A DNA stretch of 34,706 bases from IMG/VR virus record IMGVR_UViG_3300008110_000030, positions 1-34,706 of that record. One strand, written 5' to 3'. Positions within the stretch are counted from its first letter, which is position 1. Every line of letters starts with the position of its first letter. Origin of the DNA: a virus. Below the pieces are notes generated by a model, which worked only from the letters and a program-made list of their open reading frames with translations, was not told the DNA's origin and ran no database searches. The translations under genes and the position numbers were made by a program. Shown here piece by piece: positions 19,963 to 27,875 of this stretch.

Positions 19963-21018
19963 TTAAATTTCCTTGATTATGAACACTTTGTTGTTCTTTT
20001 TAGTATTTATGTTTTCTAACTCTAGCATCAAACTCTTTGGAGCCCCGCACACTTCCCCTTGCCACTCTAGTTGATGGCAATCTCCACCGCATTTATGAAA
20101 TACTGCACAGTCATAACATCTTGGATCCATGTTGCGTTCACAAGCCATGTTTTCCAATCTGCGCTCGCTAGTTAACAATACAGATAATTCGTCGTTGATA
20201 TGGCCAAACTGTTGCTCAGGAGCACTATTTGGGCATCCAGATATGGTCCCATCAGCGTTTAATGTGAATAATTTTTCTTCGCAATCTCTACAAAAAGTTC
20301 CACCACGAGTAAGATTGTGTTCAAACTTAGAATATACTGTTTCTAAAAACTCATTATTAAACCAAGTTCTGGCATTGTGCTGTTCACTCAAATGGTGCAT
20401 GTTTAAAAACCAAGCATCTTGTTCTTTATTAGTTGGGAATATATCAGGATATAGTCTAGCGTTTCCGTTGTTGGTCAATCGCTCTAAACTCATCTCTTTA
20501 ACACCTAAATCCCTAATCCACTCTAACAAGTCGAACGGATTCATTTTTACTGTTCCACTAGTAACACTTATGAACAGTTTAATTTCAACTCCTAAATCTT
20601 GTAAAGTTTGTAAATTCTTTCGCCATAAGTCATATTGTTTAGGATTGGCAAATCTAATATCTGGATCCCAACTAGTTCCAATTCTATTGCCTAGTGGACC
20701 TTGAATAAATGCAATAATTTCTGGAGTAAGTTTAAAAACTAAATTAGTAGTAACTCCCCAAGTCATATAGGGCCAAATATCTTTACATTGATCGTAAACA
20801 TATTGCATGGTACTTAGGTCAGCTAGAAAAGGTTCTCCACCATGGAATTCACAATGAACGTGTGGACTATCTGGAATTGCTTGTCCAAGCCTACCTAACC
20901 AATCTGCAACCTTGACGTGATCCCAGTAAATCTTTGCTCCGTTGGTTCCGCTAAAACAATGCTTGCAATTTAGGTTGCAAGTTTCTGTTGTTTTAAGGTA
21001 AATGCTTAATTCTTTCAT
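19963..21018 (-). CDS. radical SAM/SPASM protein, anSME-like
   Basis: 351 aa from the ATG at 21018, chosen because it forms an ATGA overlap with the cupin stop; the frame could extend 8 codons upstream. TTETCNLNCKHCFSG (Cys 14, 18, 21) is the radical-SAM motif and FHGGEPF the GGE segment. The C-terminal SPASM region holds FCRDCEEK, SGCPNSAP, ACERNMDPRCYDCAVFHKCGGDC and EVCGAP, arranged much as in anaerobic sulfatase-maturating enzymes and RiPP maturases. The CHxx protein follows it by one base, making a natural enzyme-substrate pair. Confidence 0.92.
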   Translation of the reverse strand: MKELSIYLKTTETCNLNCKHCFSGTNGAKIYWDHVKVADWLGRLGQAIPDSPHVHCEFHGGEPFLADLSTMQYVYDQCKDIWPYMTWGVTTNLVFKLTPEIIAFIQGPLGNRIGTSWDPDIRFANPKQYDLWRKNLQTLQDLGVEIKLFISVTSGTVKMNPFDLLEWIRDLGVKEMSLERLTNNGNARLYPDIFPTNKEQDAWFLNMHHLSEQHNARTWFNNEFLETVYSKFEHNLTRGGTFCRDCEEKLFTLNADGTISGCPNSAPEQQFGHINDELSVLLTSERRLENMACERNMDPRCYDCAVFHKCGGDCHQLEWQGEVCGAPKSLMLELENINTKKNNKVFIIKEI

Positions 21019-21473
21019 TGTAACCCAATGCTTATTGCCCACGTGTCCTTTTGATTGAACACACGGTGCTTGTGACCTTTTGGAATAGCCACACTGTCGC
21101 CCGACTTTAAGACGTACGTCTTGTTTTTAATTTGCACTCTTTTATGTCCCCTAATAACATACAGCATTACATTTGTGGTATCATGATGCCAACCAAAACT
21201 ATAATCAGTTTTGGGACTATAAAATAGATGAATATCTTTAATCTTATGTTTACTAAAATACTTTTTAATATGCGGGTTCTTTTCTAACCCTTCAACTTTA
21301 ATAGCAGAGTATTTACTAATACTATCTACATATTGAGAGTATGATAATTTTTGATTGGCATACCAAGACCACATGGTATGACCTGTCCTATCAATAACAA
21401 CGATTTCGTTATTGTCAAAATGCTCAAATGAAATTATTTCTTCTTTGAGCATTTTGTAAAGACTTTTTACCAC
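21015..21473 (-). CDS. cupin-domain protein
   Basis: 152 aa if started at the GTG at 21473, which overlaps the dehydrogenase stop; ATG at 21452 would give 145 aa. Neither has a strong ribosome site. The C-terminal half is a clear cupin barrel: WHHDTTNVMLYVIRGHKRV (motif 1) and GDSVAIPKGHKHRVFN, which fits G(x)5PxG(x)2H(x)3N (motif 2). The His/Asp/His set suits a bound metal, so dioxygenase, epimerase, isomerase or binding roles are possible. Position between sugar-type dehydrogenases and a radical-SAM enzyme hints at tailoring of a small molecule or glycan. Confidence 0.82.
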   Translation of the reverse strand: MVKSLYKMLKEEIISFEHFDNNEIVVIDRTGHTMWSWYANQKLSYSQYVDSISKYSAIKVEGLEKNPHIKKYFSKHKIKDIHLFYSPKTDYSFGWHHDTTNVMLYVIRGHKRVQIKNKTYVLKSGDSVAIPKGHKHRVFNQKDTWAISIGLQ

Positions 21474-22381
21474 TTGATAAAACCTCGACTATACCCTTCA
21501 GGACGATTAACACCATCTTCAAATGCCTGGCGCCATTCTGTATTTCTATCATATCCCTTAGTCCAAAATTGACTAACATCTAAGTCCCCACGCTCAATCC
21601 AACTCACAGCCAGTTTCATACAATTGTGGAATGTTTTAGCACGTGGGCTTGGCATAATGATAGTCACGGCCTTCCAAAGTAAGCTACCAAAGTTTGTTAC
21701 AAGTGCAGGCTTCTTTTCACAAGCCATAATCCAAAGAGCACCTGGAGCAAGTAAATCTTGTTCAATTACTAGATTGTTTTCTCTGATGTCTATAATAACA
21801 TCATACTGTTCATATTGAGGTTTATCAACTAGAACCCCATTGTACTTTTGCCACATGTCTTGATTACTGCTACCAACAACTTCAATACTCGCAAACTCTA
21901 CATGTGTCAAAGATAGTGTATGATAAGCAATCCAAGCAAGAAATCCACTGCCAATAATCAAACAACGACTTTCTGGACCACTACGGTCACACACAGCACG
22001 TAGATCTTGTTCAACTAAATTGATACCGCAAGCAACTGGTTCAATAATGTATTTTGGATCTGCTTCTGGAACACTAACCCATTCATTTATTTTTACATTA
22101 TAAAAGTCTGCATACGCAGGCTCACCACGTGTGGCTATGAAATCGCCTTCTTTGATTCCACCAACGTCTGCACCGACCCTAGTCACTTGACCAAGTCCTT
22201 CATGTCCTTGCATGTGTAATGGCAGTGGTCCAAACTCACCGCGCATCATGGCAATGTCACTACGACAAACGCCGGTCATTACTGCTTTGACTTCAATCTC
22301 GTTTGGTAAAGGTTCGGGCTTCTCCCAAATTTGTTCTTTGAAAGCCCCATTGCTGTCTGTGTAAAGTAGTCTAGTTTTCAA
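21467..22381 (-). CDS. zinc-type (MDR) alcohol/polyol dehydrogenase-like protein
   Basis: 304 aa from a TTG start at 22381 that overlaps the upstream stop as TTGA, with AAAGGA 10 bases upstream. GVCRSDIAM (catalytic Cys about 38) and MQGHEGLGQVTRVG (GHE) mark the medium-chain dehydrogenase catalytic domain; CLIIGSGFLAWIA is the nucleotide-binding loop. It is shorter than the usual ~350 aa and lacks the four-Cys structural-zinc lobe. Typical relatives oxidise polyols or sugars with NAD(P). It pairs with the Gfo/Idh/MocA gene upstream. Confidence 0.85.
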   Translation of the reverse strand: MKTRLLYTDSNGAFKEQIWEKPEPLPNEIEVKAVMTGVCRSDIAMMRGEFGPLPLHMQGHEGLGQVTRVGADVGGIKEGDFIATRGEPAYADFYNVKINEWVSVPEADPKYIIEPVACGINLVEQDLRAVCDRSGPESRCLIIGSGFLAWIAYHTLSLTHVEFASIEVVGSSNQDMWQKYNGVLVDKPQYEQYDVIIDIRENNLVIEQDLLAPGALWIMACEKKPALVTNFGSLLWKAVTIIMPSPRAKTFHNCMKLAVSWIERGDLDVSQFWTKGYDRNTEWRQAFEDGVNRPEGYSRGFIKW

Positions 22382-23265
22382 AACTTTTCAATCCTTTCAT
22401 GTATCCACATGTCCAATTCATATTGTTTCCCCCAAAAGTCATTATTACCTACATTACTGATAGCAACATCAATCATGTTCTTATATGCTTCTTCTGGGCA
22501 TAAGCCTAATTCAAAACGACGAACAGTTCCGTCTGACATTTCAAATTCTACTGCTCGGTTATCTGCCACACCATCCGCCCAGTTTGCTTCCATTTTCCAA
22601 ATACGACCATTTTGCATGTATTTGATTTTGCAAACGTCATCTACATCATATATACCATCACGTTTAACTACACCATACTCAGTGTCTTCAATTTTATCCA
22701 ATGTGTGTTTTTGTCTTGCTTCATGACCCGTAATAGTAGCAGTTCTCCAATTGTCATTTAGTGCAACATACAGACTAAGCAAGTGTGGCATAAGGTCTCT
22801 GCTGACGCCTCCATAGGATAGTTCTTTAGTTGTGAACCAAGTACCAGGACCTGGGATTCTATTTTTATTAACCCATTTGATTTTCACAGTACGTGCATCT
22901 GCAACACATTTACGCATTTCTTCAATGTTGTCACGGAACATATTGTTCTTGACCATTATGAATCGAGTGTTTGGAAAATCCTCAGTTAAGCACTGCCAGC
23001 ATTTGGCATCTTGCAAACCAGGCTTTTCAATAAAAACAATTTTAGCAACCTTTGCCACTCGCCTTGCTATTTCTTCATGTGTAAAGTTTGGTGTACAGAT
23101 ATGTGCTGTGGCAAATGGGCCATGTGCTAAAAATGCTGATTCAACTGTGGGCAAGTCAGCACGTTTGCCAATATCACTATCTACTGTAACCACATCAATT
23201 TTTAATTCTTCTAGCACTTTCTTATAGAGAGACCCAATTCCCATACCCACCACTAGGCTTTTCAT
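22378..23265 (-). CDS. Gfo/Idh/MocA-family oxidoreductase
   Basis: 295 aa. An N-terminal Rossmann fold (LVVGMGIGSLYKKVL), HICTPNFTH, and the hallmark VFIEKPG are followed by the alpha/beta C-terminal domain with GGVSRDLMPHLLSL. Family members are NAD(P)-dependent sugar or inositol dehydrogenases and related enzymes. It overlaps the upstream gene by ATGA. With the MDR dehydrogenase and cupin it suggests sugar or polyol chemistry at the head of the block. Confidence 0.88.
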   Translation of the reverse strand: MKSLVVGMGIGSLYKKVLEELKIDVVTVDSDIGKRADLPTVESAFLAHGPFATAHICTPNFTHEEIARRVAKVAKIVFIEKPGLQDAKCWQCLTEDFPNTRFIMVKNNMFRDNIEEMRKCVADARTVKIKWVNKNRIPGPGTWFTTKELSYGGVSRDLMPHLLSLYVALNDNWRTATITGHEARQKHTLDKIEDTEYGVVKRDGIYDVDDVCKIKYMQNGRIWKMEANWADGVADNRAVEFEMSDGTVRRFELGLCPEEAYKNMIDVAISNVGNNDFWGKQYELDMWIHERIEKF

Positions 23266-23735
23266 TGTTTATTTTCCTTAGTTAATTCACATACTAGCAT
23301 AAAGTGTTCATATGCTTTACGTACTGCTGGATTACTTAGTAGTATATCTGCTTCTTTCATCATGGCTTTGACTGCTTCTTCTGCGCACTCTCGAGCACTA
23401 GGCCATTCTAGTTGTTTGGCATCAGGACCAAACTCTTCTACAAGTTTATCCCATGCGGCTTTCTGTCCGGGAGTCAAGGGAGTTTCTTTGTTGCGGGTAT
23501 TGCGACGAATCTCAGTAGCATCCATGATGCGCTTAGAAATTATATCTTCTGCAACACGACCTGCGGCAATCATCGGAGCATAAGCCGGATCGATATTAAA
23601 CCTACGGCTACTACCACCAGGATAGCTTTGCACTAAATGAGTACCTTTAGGGAAGCTGTCACAAAACTCACTTGAGTACGTGCTGTGGGGAACGTAACGG
23701 CGACCTTTTTTAATATAAAAAATAATTTCTTTCAT
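23262..23735 (-). CDS. conserved-type phage protein, 157 aa
   Basis: Begins MKEIIFYIKKGRRYVPHSTY, with a basic N-terminus, a FPKGTHLVQSYPGGSSRRF segment and a helical C-terminal half. No catalytic motif or membrane span. Both ends overlap neighbours by ATGA, so it is part of the operon. It looks like a phage housekeeping protein of unknown role rather than part of the modification pathway. Confidence 0.75.
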   Translation of the reverse strand: MKEIIFYIKKGRRYVPHSTYSSEFCDSFPKGTHLVQSYPGGSSRRFNIDPAYAPMIAAGRVAEDIISKRIMDATEIRRNTRNKETPLTPGQKAAWDKLVEEFGPDAKQLEWPSARECAEEAVKAMMKEADILLSNPAVRKAYEHFMLVCELTKENKQ

Positions 23736-24040
23736 AGCAGTCCTGCGGAATCTTCTTTCAGTATCTTTGCATTTTGATTTGGAAATCGTTGTGTGAAAAT
23801 TTTGCTTATCTCTTCTATACTTTCTGCCTGTCCAACGAATTGGTTATCATCTTTTCTATAACAGTATAACACATTACCGTGTTTTTCCAAAGTCAAAAGA
23901 ACTTCTTCTGCTTGTTGCTGTTCTTTAATTTGTTTGACTACTAGATGTGTAATCATTTTGATCATAAGTTTTTGGATGGCCCAAGAAAATAATACCCAAC
24001 ATAGAACTCCTATCCAAAATCCATTCCAAAATTCGTCCAT
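23732..24040 (-). CDS. membrane-anchored small protein, first gene of the operon
   Basis: 102 aa from the ATG at 24040, supported by GGAG 6 bases upstream; the frame is open for 35 further codons but those overlap the promoter. An N-terminal membrane span (FWIGVLCWVLFSWAIQ) is followed by a charged helix (VKQIKEQQQAEEVLLTLEKH) and a small domain with YCYRKDDNQFVGQAESIEE. The role is unknown; it may anchor or regulate. Confidence 0.75.
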   Translation of the reverse strand: MDEFWNGFWIGVLCWVLFSWAIQKLMIKMITHLVVKQIKEQQQAEEVLLTLEKHGNVLYCYRKDDNQFVGQAESIEEISKIFTQRFPNQNAKILKEDSAGLL

Positions 24041-24067
24041 AAACACTCCAAATTGTTCAGTATCGCT

Positions 24068-24096
24068 ATTATAATATAGTAGACAACTTGTGTCAA
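24068..24096 (-). promoter_or_regulatory. consensus promoter for the radical-SAM operon
   Basis: TTGACA (24091-24096), a 17-base spacer and TATAAT (24068-24073) on the minus strand, about 20 bases before the ribosome site of the first gene. Its -35 box lies 42 bases from that of the divergent plus-strand promoter. Confidence 0.88.
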
Positions 24097-24138
24097 TCAT
24101 ATAAAAATATTTAACCAAACTGATTTTACCAAAAGGCA

Positions 24139-24167
24139 TTGACAAATGGTTGATATTACCTTATACT
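24139..24167 (+). promoter_or_regulatory. divergent consensus promoter for the plus-strand operon
   Basis: TTGACA (24139-24144), a 17-base spacer and TATACT (24162-24167). The start near 24174 precedes the first plus-strand gene at 24217. Confidence 0.85.
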
Positions 24168-24216
24168 AGTAAAACGCTTGCAAGGTGCAGGCTTTTACAA
24201 ACTTAGGAGAATAGGC

Positions 24217-24561
24217 ATGAATAAGGCAGAACACGTAATTGAACTTTTTAAAGACCACTGTGTAAAGAGCACTGGCGTTGCTAATCAGTGGATTGGTAAG
24301 AGCAATACGTATCAGTTTGAAATTGGTCGCCCAACAGCAAACGGTACAATTAACGGAGTGATCCGTAAGTTAGCTGGCACTGACGTCAGCGGTAAACAAA
24401 TTTGGGCAGTAGCAGGTTCAATCAAAGTTGACCTAGAAGGCGAGTTCCACCGCGGTACTGGTATCCCACGCAGTTTGATGAAGGATCTTACTTCACAAGC
24501 TGAGTTCTTGTACACACAAGAAAAGGCAGCATCAACCGCTAAAGCAACTGTTACTGTTTAA
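24217..24561 (+). CDS. unknown phage protein, 114 aa
   Basis: Begins MNKAEHVIELFKDHCVKSTG; the ATG at 24217 is preceded by AGGAG. The 13 codons upstream in the same frame are ignored. A beta-rich middle (GKQIWAVAGSIKVDLEGEF) and no signal or membrane segment. First gene after the divergent promoter, so likely expressed strongly and early. Higher GC than the radical-SAM block. No family recognised. Confidence 0.75.
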   Translation: MNKAEHVIELFKDHCVKSTGVANQWIGKSNTYQFEIGRPTANGTINGVIRKLAGTDVSGKQIWAVAGSIKVDLEGEFHRGTGIPRSLMKDLTSQAEFLYTQEKAASTAKATVTV

Positions 24562-24563
24562 CA

Positions 24564-24794
24564 GTGACCTACAGCGTACACAAGAGCCGTGTAAAAACTA
24601 TGCGGCAGGGCGACCCATCATTTATGCTTCAAGATGGGTTGACCCTTGTACCACGTGCCATGTTAGAGATTACTTCAGATTGTCCTACTCAAATTAGAAA
24701 TCATATTGTGTGGGCGTTTGATAAGGGTTATCTAAAATGCATGGCTAACGTATATACTGTAGAACATCTTAGAGACGTTTTGGCAGGAGATTAA
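24564..24794 (+). CDS. unknown phage protein, up to 76 aa
   Basis: The frame opens with GTG two bases after the previous stop; ATG at 24600 would give 64 aa (MRQGDPSFMLQDGL...). Neither has a clear ribosome site. The product is basic with a short CPTQIRNHIVWAFDKGYLKC segment. It ends two bases before the next ATG. Function unknown. Confidence 0.6.
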   Translation: MTYSVHKSRVKTMRQGDPSFMLQDGLTLVPRAMLEITSDCPTQIRNHIVWAFDKGYLKCMANVYTVEHLRDVLAGD

Positions 24795-24795
24795 A

Positions 24796-25188
24796 ATGAG
24801 TATGCATCTTGAAGGTCCTTGGCTTTCTACAAGTGGAAAGAAAAAGGGTAAACAAAAATTCCGTACTGCTGAACAAGCAAGGAAAGCTCGCGAGCAAAAA
24901 GAAAGCTGGCAAGATTTACTGAAACGTTATGATGTCAAACCTGTTACCAAAAAACAGAAGATTGACAGCACGTTGAGTTCGTGTTATAGTTTACAGATAC
25001 CAGAAGGACGTAACACTACTTCTCATATTAAAAGTTTGAACAGTGGCTTGGGTAGTGCTACACTGAAGGCTCCAAAAGTATATACTGGGACTAAGGTAAA
25101 AGGTATTGCTACTATGCACAAGTCAAATGCTGTTCCAGTGTTTAGTGATGAAGAAGCAGTGGAAATAAGTAAAATGCGAAGAGGTTAA
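24796..25188 (+). CDS. basic unknown phage protein, 130 aa
   Basis: Starts MSMHLEGPWLSTSGKKKGKQ with AGGAG upstream. The N-terminal third is very basic (KKKGKQKF, AEQARKAREQ) and carries WQDLLKRYD; the C-terminal part contains TGTKVKGIATMHKSNAVPVF. No catalytic signature recognised; its charge suggests nucleic-acid binding, which is inference. Confidence 0.75.
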   Translation: MSMHLEGPWLSTSGKKKGKQKFRTAEQARKAREQKESWQDLLKRYDVKPVTKKQKIDSTLSSCYSLQIPEGRNTTSHIKSLNSGLGSATLKAPKVYTGTKVKGIATMHKSNAVPVFSDEEAVEISKMRRG

Positions 25189-25189
25189 T

Positions 25190-26146
25190 TTGGAAAATAT
25201 ATCATGCCCGTTATGTGGGTCGAATCATGTGGTAGTGTTAGATACAATTGATAAAAATCTTTTGCGTAATGTTTACCTAAAAGAATACAATACTGATATT
25301 GGTCACATGGTTACCAGTGACATGACTGTGCGTGAATGCCAATCATGCGACTTAAAATGGTTTGACCCAATGTTTACAGGGGATCAAAACTTTTATTCAG
25401 ATTTGCAAAAATTTGATTGGTACTACAAAGATGATAAATTTGAGTACGAACATGTGGCTAACTTTATCAAATCAAAAGATAAAGTATTGGAAGTTGGCTG
25501 TGGTAAGGGAGCCTTCAGCTCACGCATTCCTACTAAAAAATATGTAGGATTGGAATTTAGTGAAACAGCAAGGGACTTGGGCATTGCTTTGGGGAGAGAC
25601 GTTCGAACACAAAGCATTGAAGATCATGCTGTGGAAAATGCAGAAAAGTATGATGTTGTTTGCAGTTTTCAAGTGCTTGAACATGTAACTGATCCCAAAA
25701 GTTTTATTGAAAGTTGTATTAAAACATTGAAGCCAGGTGGTACGTTGATACTAACTACTCCGTCAGAAGATAGTTTTTTACAGCATATTCAAGACTTTGC
25801 ATTGAACATGCCACCGCATCATGTGACCAAATGGAGTGATATGTGCTTGAATAATTTAGAGAAAGAATTTAACATTAAGTGCGTACATTTGTACCATGAG
25901 CCCCTAAATTCTTTCCATATTCGTTGGTTTTTCACCAGTATGGTGGTATACCAGTTAAATAAAACGTTGGGAATTGTTCACAGTCTAATAAAACAACCCA
26001 AACACTGGTTGAGCCATATGGTGGCTGAGTTACTGTATAAATTAATTGGTAACCAAATTCCAGACGCATATCAAGGACACGGCCATACCGTAATTGCCGT
26101 GTATAAAAAATCCGCGAACGGTACACTACCCAGAACAGAGCTATGA
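25190..26146 (+). CDS. SAM-dependent methyltransferase with N-terminal zinc ribbon
   Basis: 318 aa from a TTG start with GAGG seven bases upstream. The N-terminal CPLCG and CQSCDLKWF pairs form a zinc ribbon; VLEVGCGKGAFS is motif I of class I methyltransferases, YDVVCSFQVLEHV and LKPGGTLILTTPS follow. This organisation resembles methyltransferases that act on sugars or lipid-linked intermediates (C-methyltransferase-like). It overlaps no neighbour and lies in the early plus-strand transcript. Substrate unknown. Confidence 0.88.
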   Translation: MENISCPLCGSNHVVVLDTIDKNLLRNVYLKEYNTDIGHMVTSDMTVRECQSCDLKWFDPMFTGDQNFYSDLQKFDWYYKDDKFEYEHVANFIKSKDKVLEVGCGKGAFSSRIPTKKYVGLEFSETARDLGIALGRDVRTQSIEDHAVENAEKYDVVCSFQVLEHVTDPKSFIESCIKTLKPGGTLILTTPSEDSFLQHIQDFALNMPPHHVTKWSDMCLNNLEKEFNIKCVHLYHEPLNSFHIRWFFTSMVVYQLNKTLGIVHSLIKQPKHWLSHMVAELLYKLIGNQIPDAYQGHGHTVIAVYKKSANGTLPRTEL

Positions 26147-26185
26147 CAATTTATGTTGTCTAGCCTACTTTAAGGAGAACAAAGT

Positions 26186-26728
26186 ATGGATAAGATTCTT
26201 AGACCAGCAGTGTTATTTTTTGGCTTTTTAATAGCAATATTTTTAGTTCAAAATGTAACAGCTAATAAGATATACAAATTGCAAGATGGGGTGTTAATAT
26301 CTTCCAAAGATATTATTACTATCAAAGATAGAGAGCGCCAATTAGACTGTTTGGCAAAAAATATCTATCATGAAGCCGCAAGTGAGCCTTTTGAAGGCAA
26401 AGTTGCTGTTGCACAAGTAACAATGAACAGAGTTGAAAGTGGCAAGTATCCAGCCGACGTCTGTGGAGTTGTTTACCAAAAGAATGTCTTTATGGAAAAA
26501 GTAGTTTGCCAATTTAGTTGGTACTGCGAAAATGGAGGTAAAGCTCCAATTCGTTCAAACGAAATGTATCAAGAAAGCATGGCAGTAGCTAAAAAGGTTC
26601 TTTTAGAAAATTTTAGATTAGACATACTAAAGGATGCAATGTTTTATCATGCAGACTATGTCAATCCAAATTGGAAGAAAGAAAAAATTGGTAAGATAGG
26701 TCGTCATATTTTTTATAGGGGAAAATAA
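26186..26728 (+). CDS. SleB-type cell wall hydrolase, probable endolysin
   Basis: 180 aa with an N-terminal signal-anchor (AVLFFGFLIAIFLVQ), then the Hydrolase_2/SleB domain: CLAKNIYHEAASEPFEGKVA (catalytic Glu in YHEA), MNRVESGKYPADVCGVVYQ and CQFSWYC. Such enzymes cleave peptidoglycan. AAGGAGAAC precedes the ATG. The anchor would allow Sec export in the manner of signal-arrest-release lysins, which is inference. The following gene encodes a small membrane protein. Confidence 0.88.
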   Translation: MDKILRPAVLFFGFLIAIFLVQNVTANKIYKLQDGVLISSKDIITIKDRERQLDCLAKNIYHEAASEPFEGKVAVAQVTMNRVESGKYPADVCGVVYQKNVFMEKVVCQFSWYCENGGKAPIRSNEMYQESMAVAKKVLLENFRLDILKDAMFYHADYVNPNWKKEKIGKIGRHIFYRGK

Positions 26729-27055
26729 ATGGAACAAGTTTCATCAAAGATAGCAGTCTTTTTTCAACCAATTATGAAATTCATAAACGAAAAACTAGGT
26801 CATGTTTCAACAGAAGCATTGGGTTGGATGGCAGTTATCATAATTCATGCGGCTACATTGCCAACATTCCTCGCAGTAATGATGGGACTGTCTGACAGAT
26901 TGCCCCCTGTAGATGTAATTCTACTAGTTTGGGCTGGTTTGGCTTTATTGTTCTTTAAAGCAGTATTGCTCAAAGACATGCTGAACGTAGCCACAATTGG
27001 TTTTGGTTTTATGCTTCAGGCCACAATGATGGCTTTGATTTTCTTCAAATCATAA
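26729..27055 (+). CDS. small multi-span membrane protein, holin candidate
   Basis: 108 aa; the ATG begins at the base after the hydrolase stop. Three hydrophobic spans (about 32-52, 61-80 and 86-106) follow an amphipathic N-terminus. Size, topology and position next to a lytic hydrolase fit a holin, but sequence alone does not prove it. Confidence 0.75.
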   Translation: MEQVSSKIAVFFQPIMKFINEKLGHVSTEALGWMAVIIIHAATLPTFLAVMMGLSDRLPPVDVILLVWAGLALLFFKAVLLKDMLNVATIGFGFMLQATMMALIFFKS

Positions 27056-27079
27056 CTAAAAACTAATTTCACCAAAATA

Positions 27080-27109
27080 AAGGAATAGTGTTGACAAAAC
27101 CTATTCCTT
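27080..27109. repeat. 9-bp inverted repeat enclosing a -35 box
   Basis: AAGGAATAG (27080-27088) and CTATTCCTT (27101-27109) are perfect inverted repeats; the 12-base loop contains TTGACA. It may be the terminator of the upstream gene overlapping the next promoter, or an operator. Compare 362-384. Confidence 0.6.
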
Positions 27110-27119
27110 CTGTTATTAT
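27091..27119 (+). promoter_or_regulatory. consensus-like promoter for the lipoprotein genes
   Basis: TTGACA (27091-27096), a 17-base spacer and TATTAT (27114-27119). Confidence 0.8.
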
Positions 27120-27150
27120 TACTATACACATTAACACAGAAAGGTATTTT

Positions 27151-27273
27151 ATGAAATTTGCAATAATCACAATTATGGTAGTCATGCTTTCAGCATGTGG
27201 TACTGTTGGTGGTGCAGTAAGTGGCGCTGGACAGGATCTGTCCAAAGCAGGTGATTGGATTAAAAATCGTTAA
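27151..27273 (+). CDS. entericidin-like small lipoprotein, 40 aa
   Basis: MKFAIITIMVVMLSACGTVG: a short signal peptide with lipobox LSAC (Cys 16), then GGAVSGAGQDLSKAGDWIKNR. Length, Gly-rich mature part and GxGxDxxxxGxxI pattern match entericidin-type lipoproteins of bacteria. The start at 27151 (AAAGG upstream) is chosen because the longer frame would begin inside the promoter. In a phage it could affect envelope stability or superinfection; role not known. Confidence 0.78.
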   Translation: MKFAIITIMVVMLSACGTVGGAVSGAGQDLSKAGDWIKNR

Positions 27274-27291
27274 TAGGCATAGGAGAGGCAA

Positions 27292-27867
27292 ATGAAAAAG
27301 GCACTAGTATTACTTCCAGTTATTGCGGCATTGACCGCTTGTGGTACGTTTAGTTCAAAAGACCCTTATGAACGTAGGGCTGACGAACTTCGTGAACAAC
27401 GAGAAAAACTTGTTGAGCGTAGTTTGGACAAAGCTCCAAAATGGATGACTGAACTCCCAAAAAGTACAGGCGCAGTATATGCCGCAGGTACAGCAGTTAG
27501 TGGCGACTTCAGTATGGCAGATGACAAAGCCAAAACTATTGCACTAGGCAAAATTTGTATTGCCGCAGGTGGTACAGTAGACAAGCAAAGTAAAGTTTTT
27601 ATAATGGATACACAAAACGGTTCTACTGAAGCCAGTGAAATGGCCATCCGTAGCATGTGTAAAAATGTAGACGTTACTGGTGCAGTAGTACACGATATCA
27701 AACGCATGAGTGAAGGCGGTCGTTATCGTAGTTATATTTTGGTTGCATTGCCAATTGGTGAAGCCAATCAACTACGTCAACAACAAGTTAACGAGCAGTT
27801 GTCACGTACATCTGAAGCACGTTCACGTGAAGCTTTCCGTGAGCTTGATGTTAAATCGAAACAATAA
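27292..27867 (+). CDS. LPP20-like lipoprotein
   Basis: 191 aa. Signal peptide with lipobox LTAC (Cys 17), a charged helical linker (residues 25-45), then APKWMTELPKS...VYAAGTAVSGDFSMADDKAK, the W-x-x-x-P...GxG pattern of LPP20-type lipoprotein domains, with a C-terminal helix rich in Gln and Arg. AGGAGAGG precedes the ATG. Probably an outer-membrane or periplasmic protein made in the infected cell; its role in phage biology is not known. Confidence 0.78.
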   Translation: MKKALVLLPVIAALTACGTFSSKDPYERRADELREQREKLVERSLDKAPKWMTELPKSTGAVYAAGTAVSGDFSMADDKAKTIALGKICIAAGGTVDKQSKVFIMDTQNGSTEASEMAIRSMCKNVDVTGAVVHDIKRMSEGGRYRSYILVALPIGEANQLRQQQVNEQLSRTSEARSREAFRELDVKSKQ

Positions 27868-27875
27868 GGGAGAAC

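Noticed and set aside
5675-24040. Secondary-metabolite cluster of a cellular chromosome rather than a phage
   Set aside because: No NRPS, PKS, transporter or regulator is present, and the block is flanked by phage-type genes with the same overlap style; a phage context is the simpler reading, though not proven.
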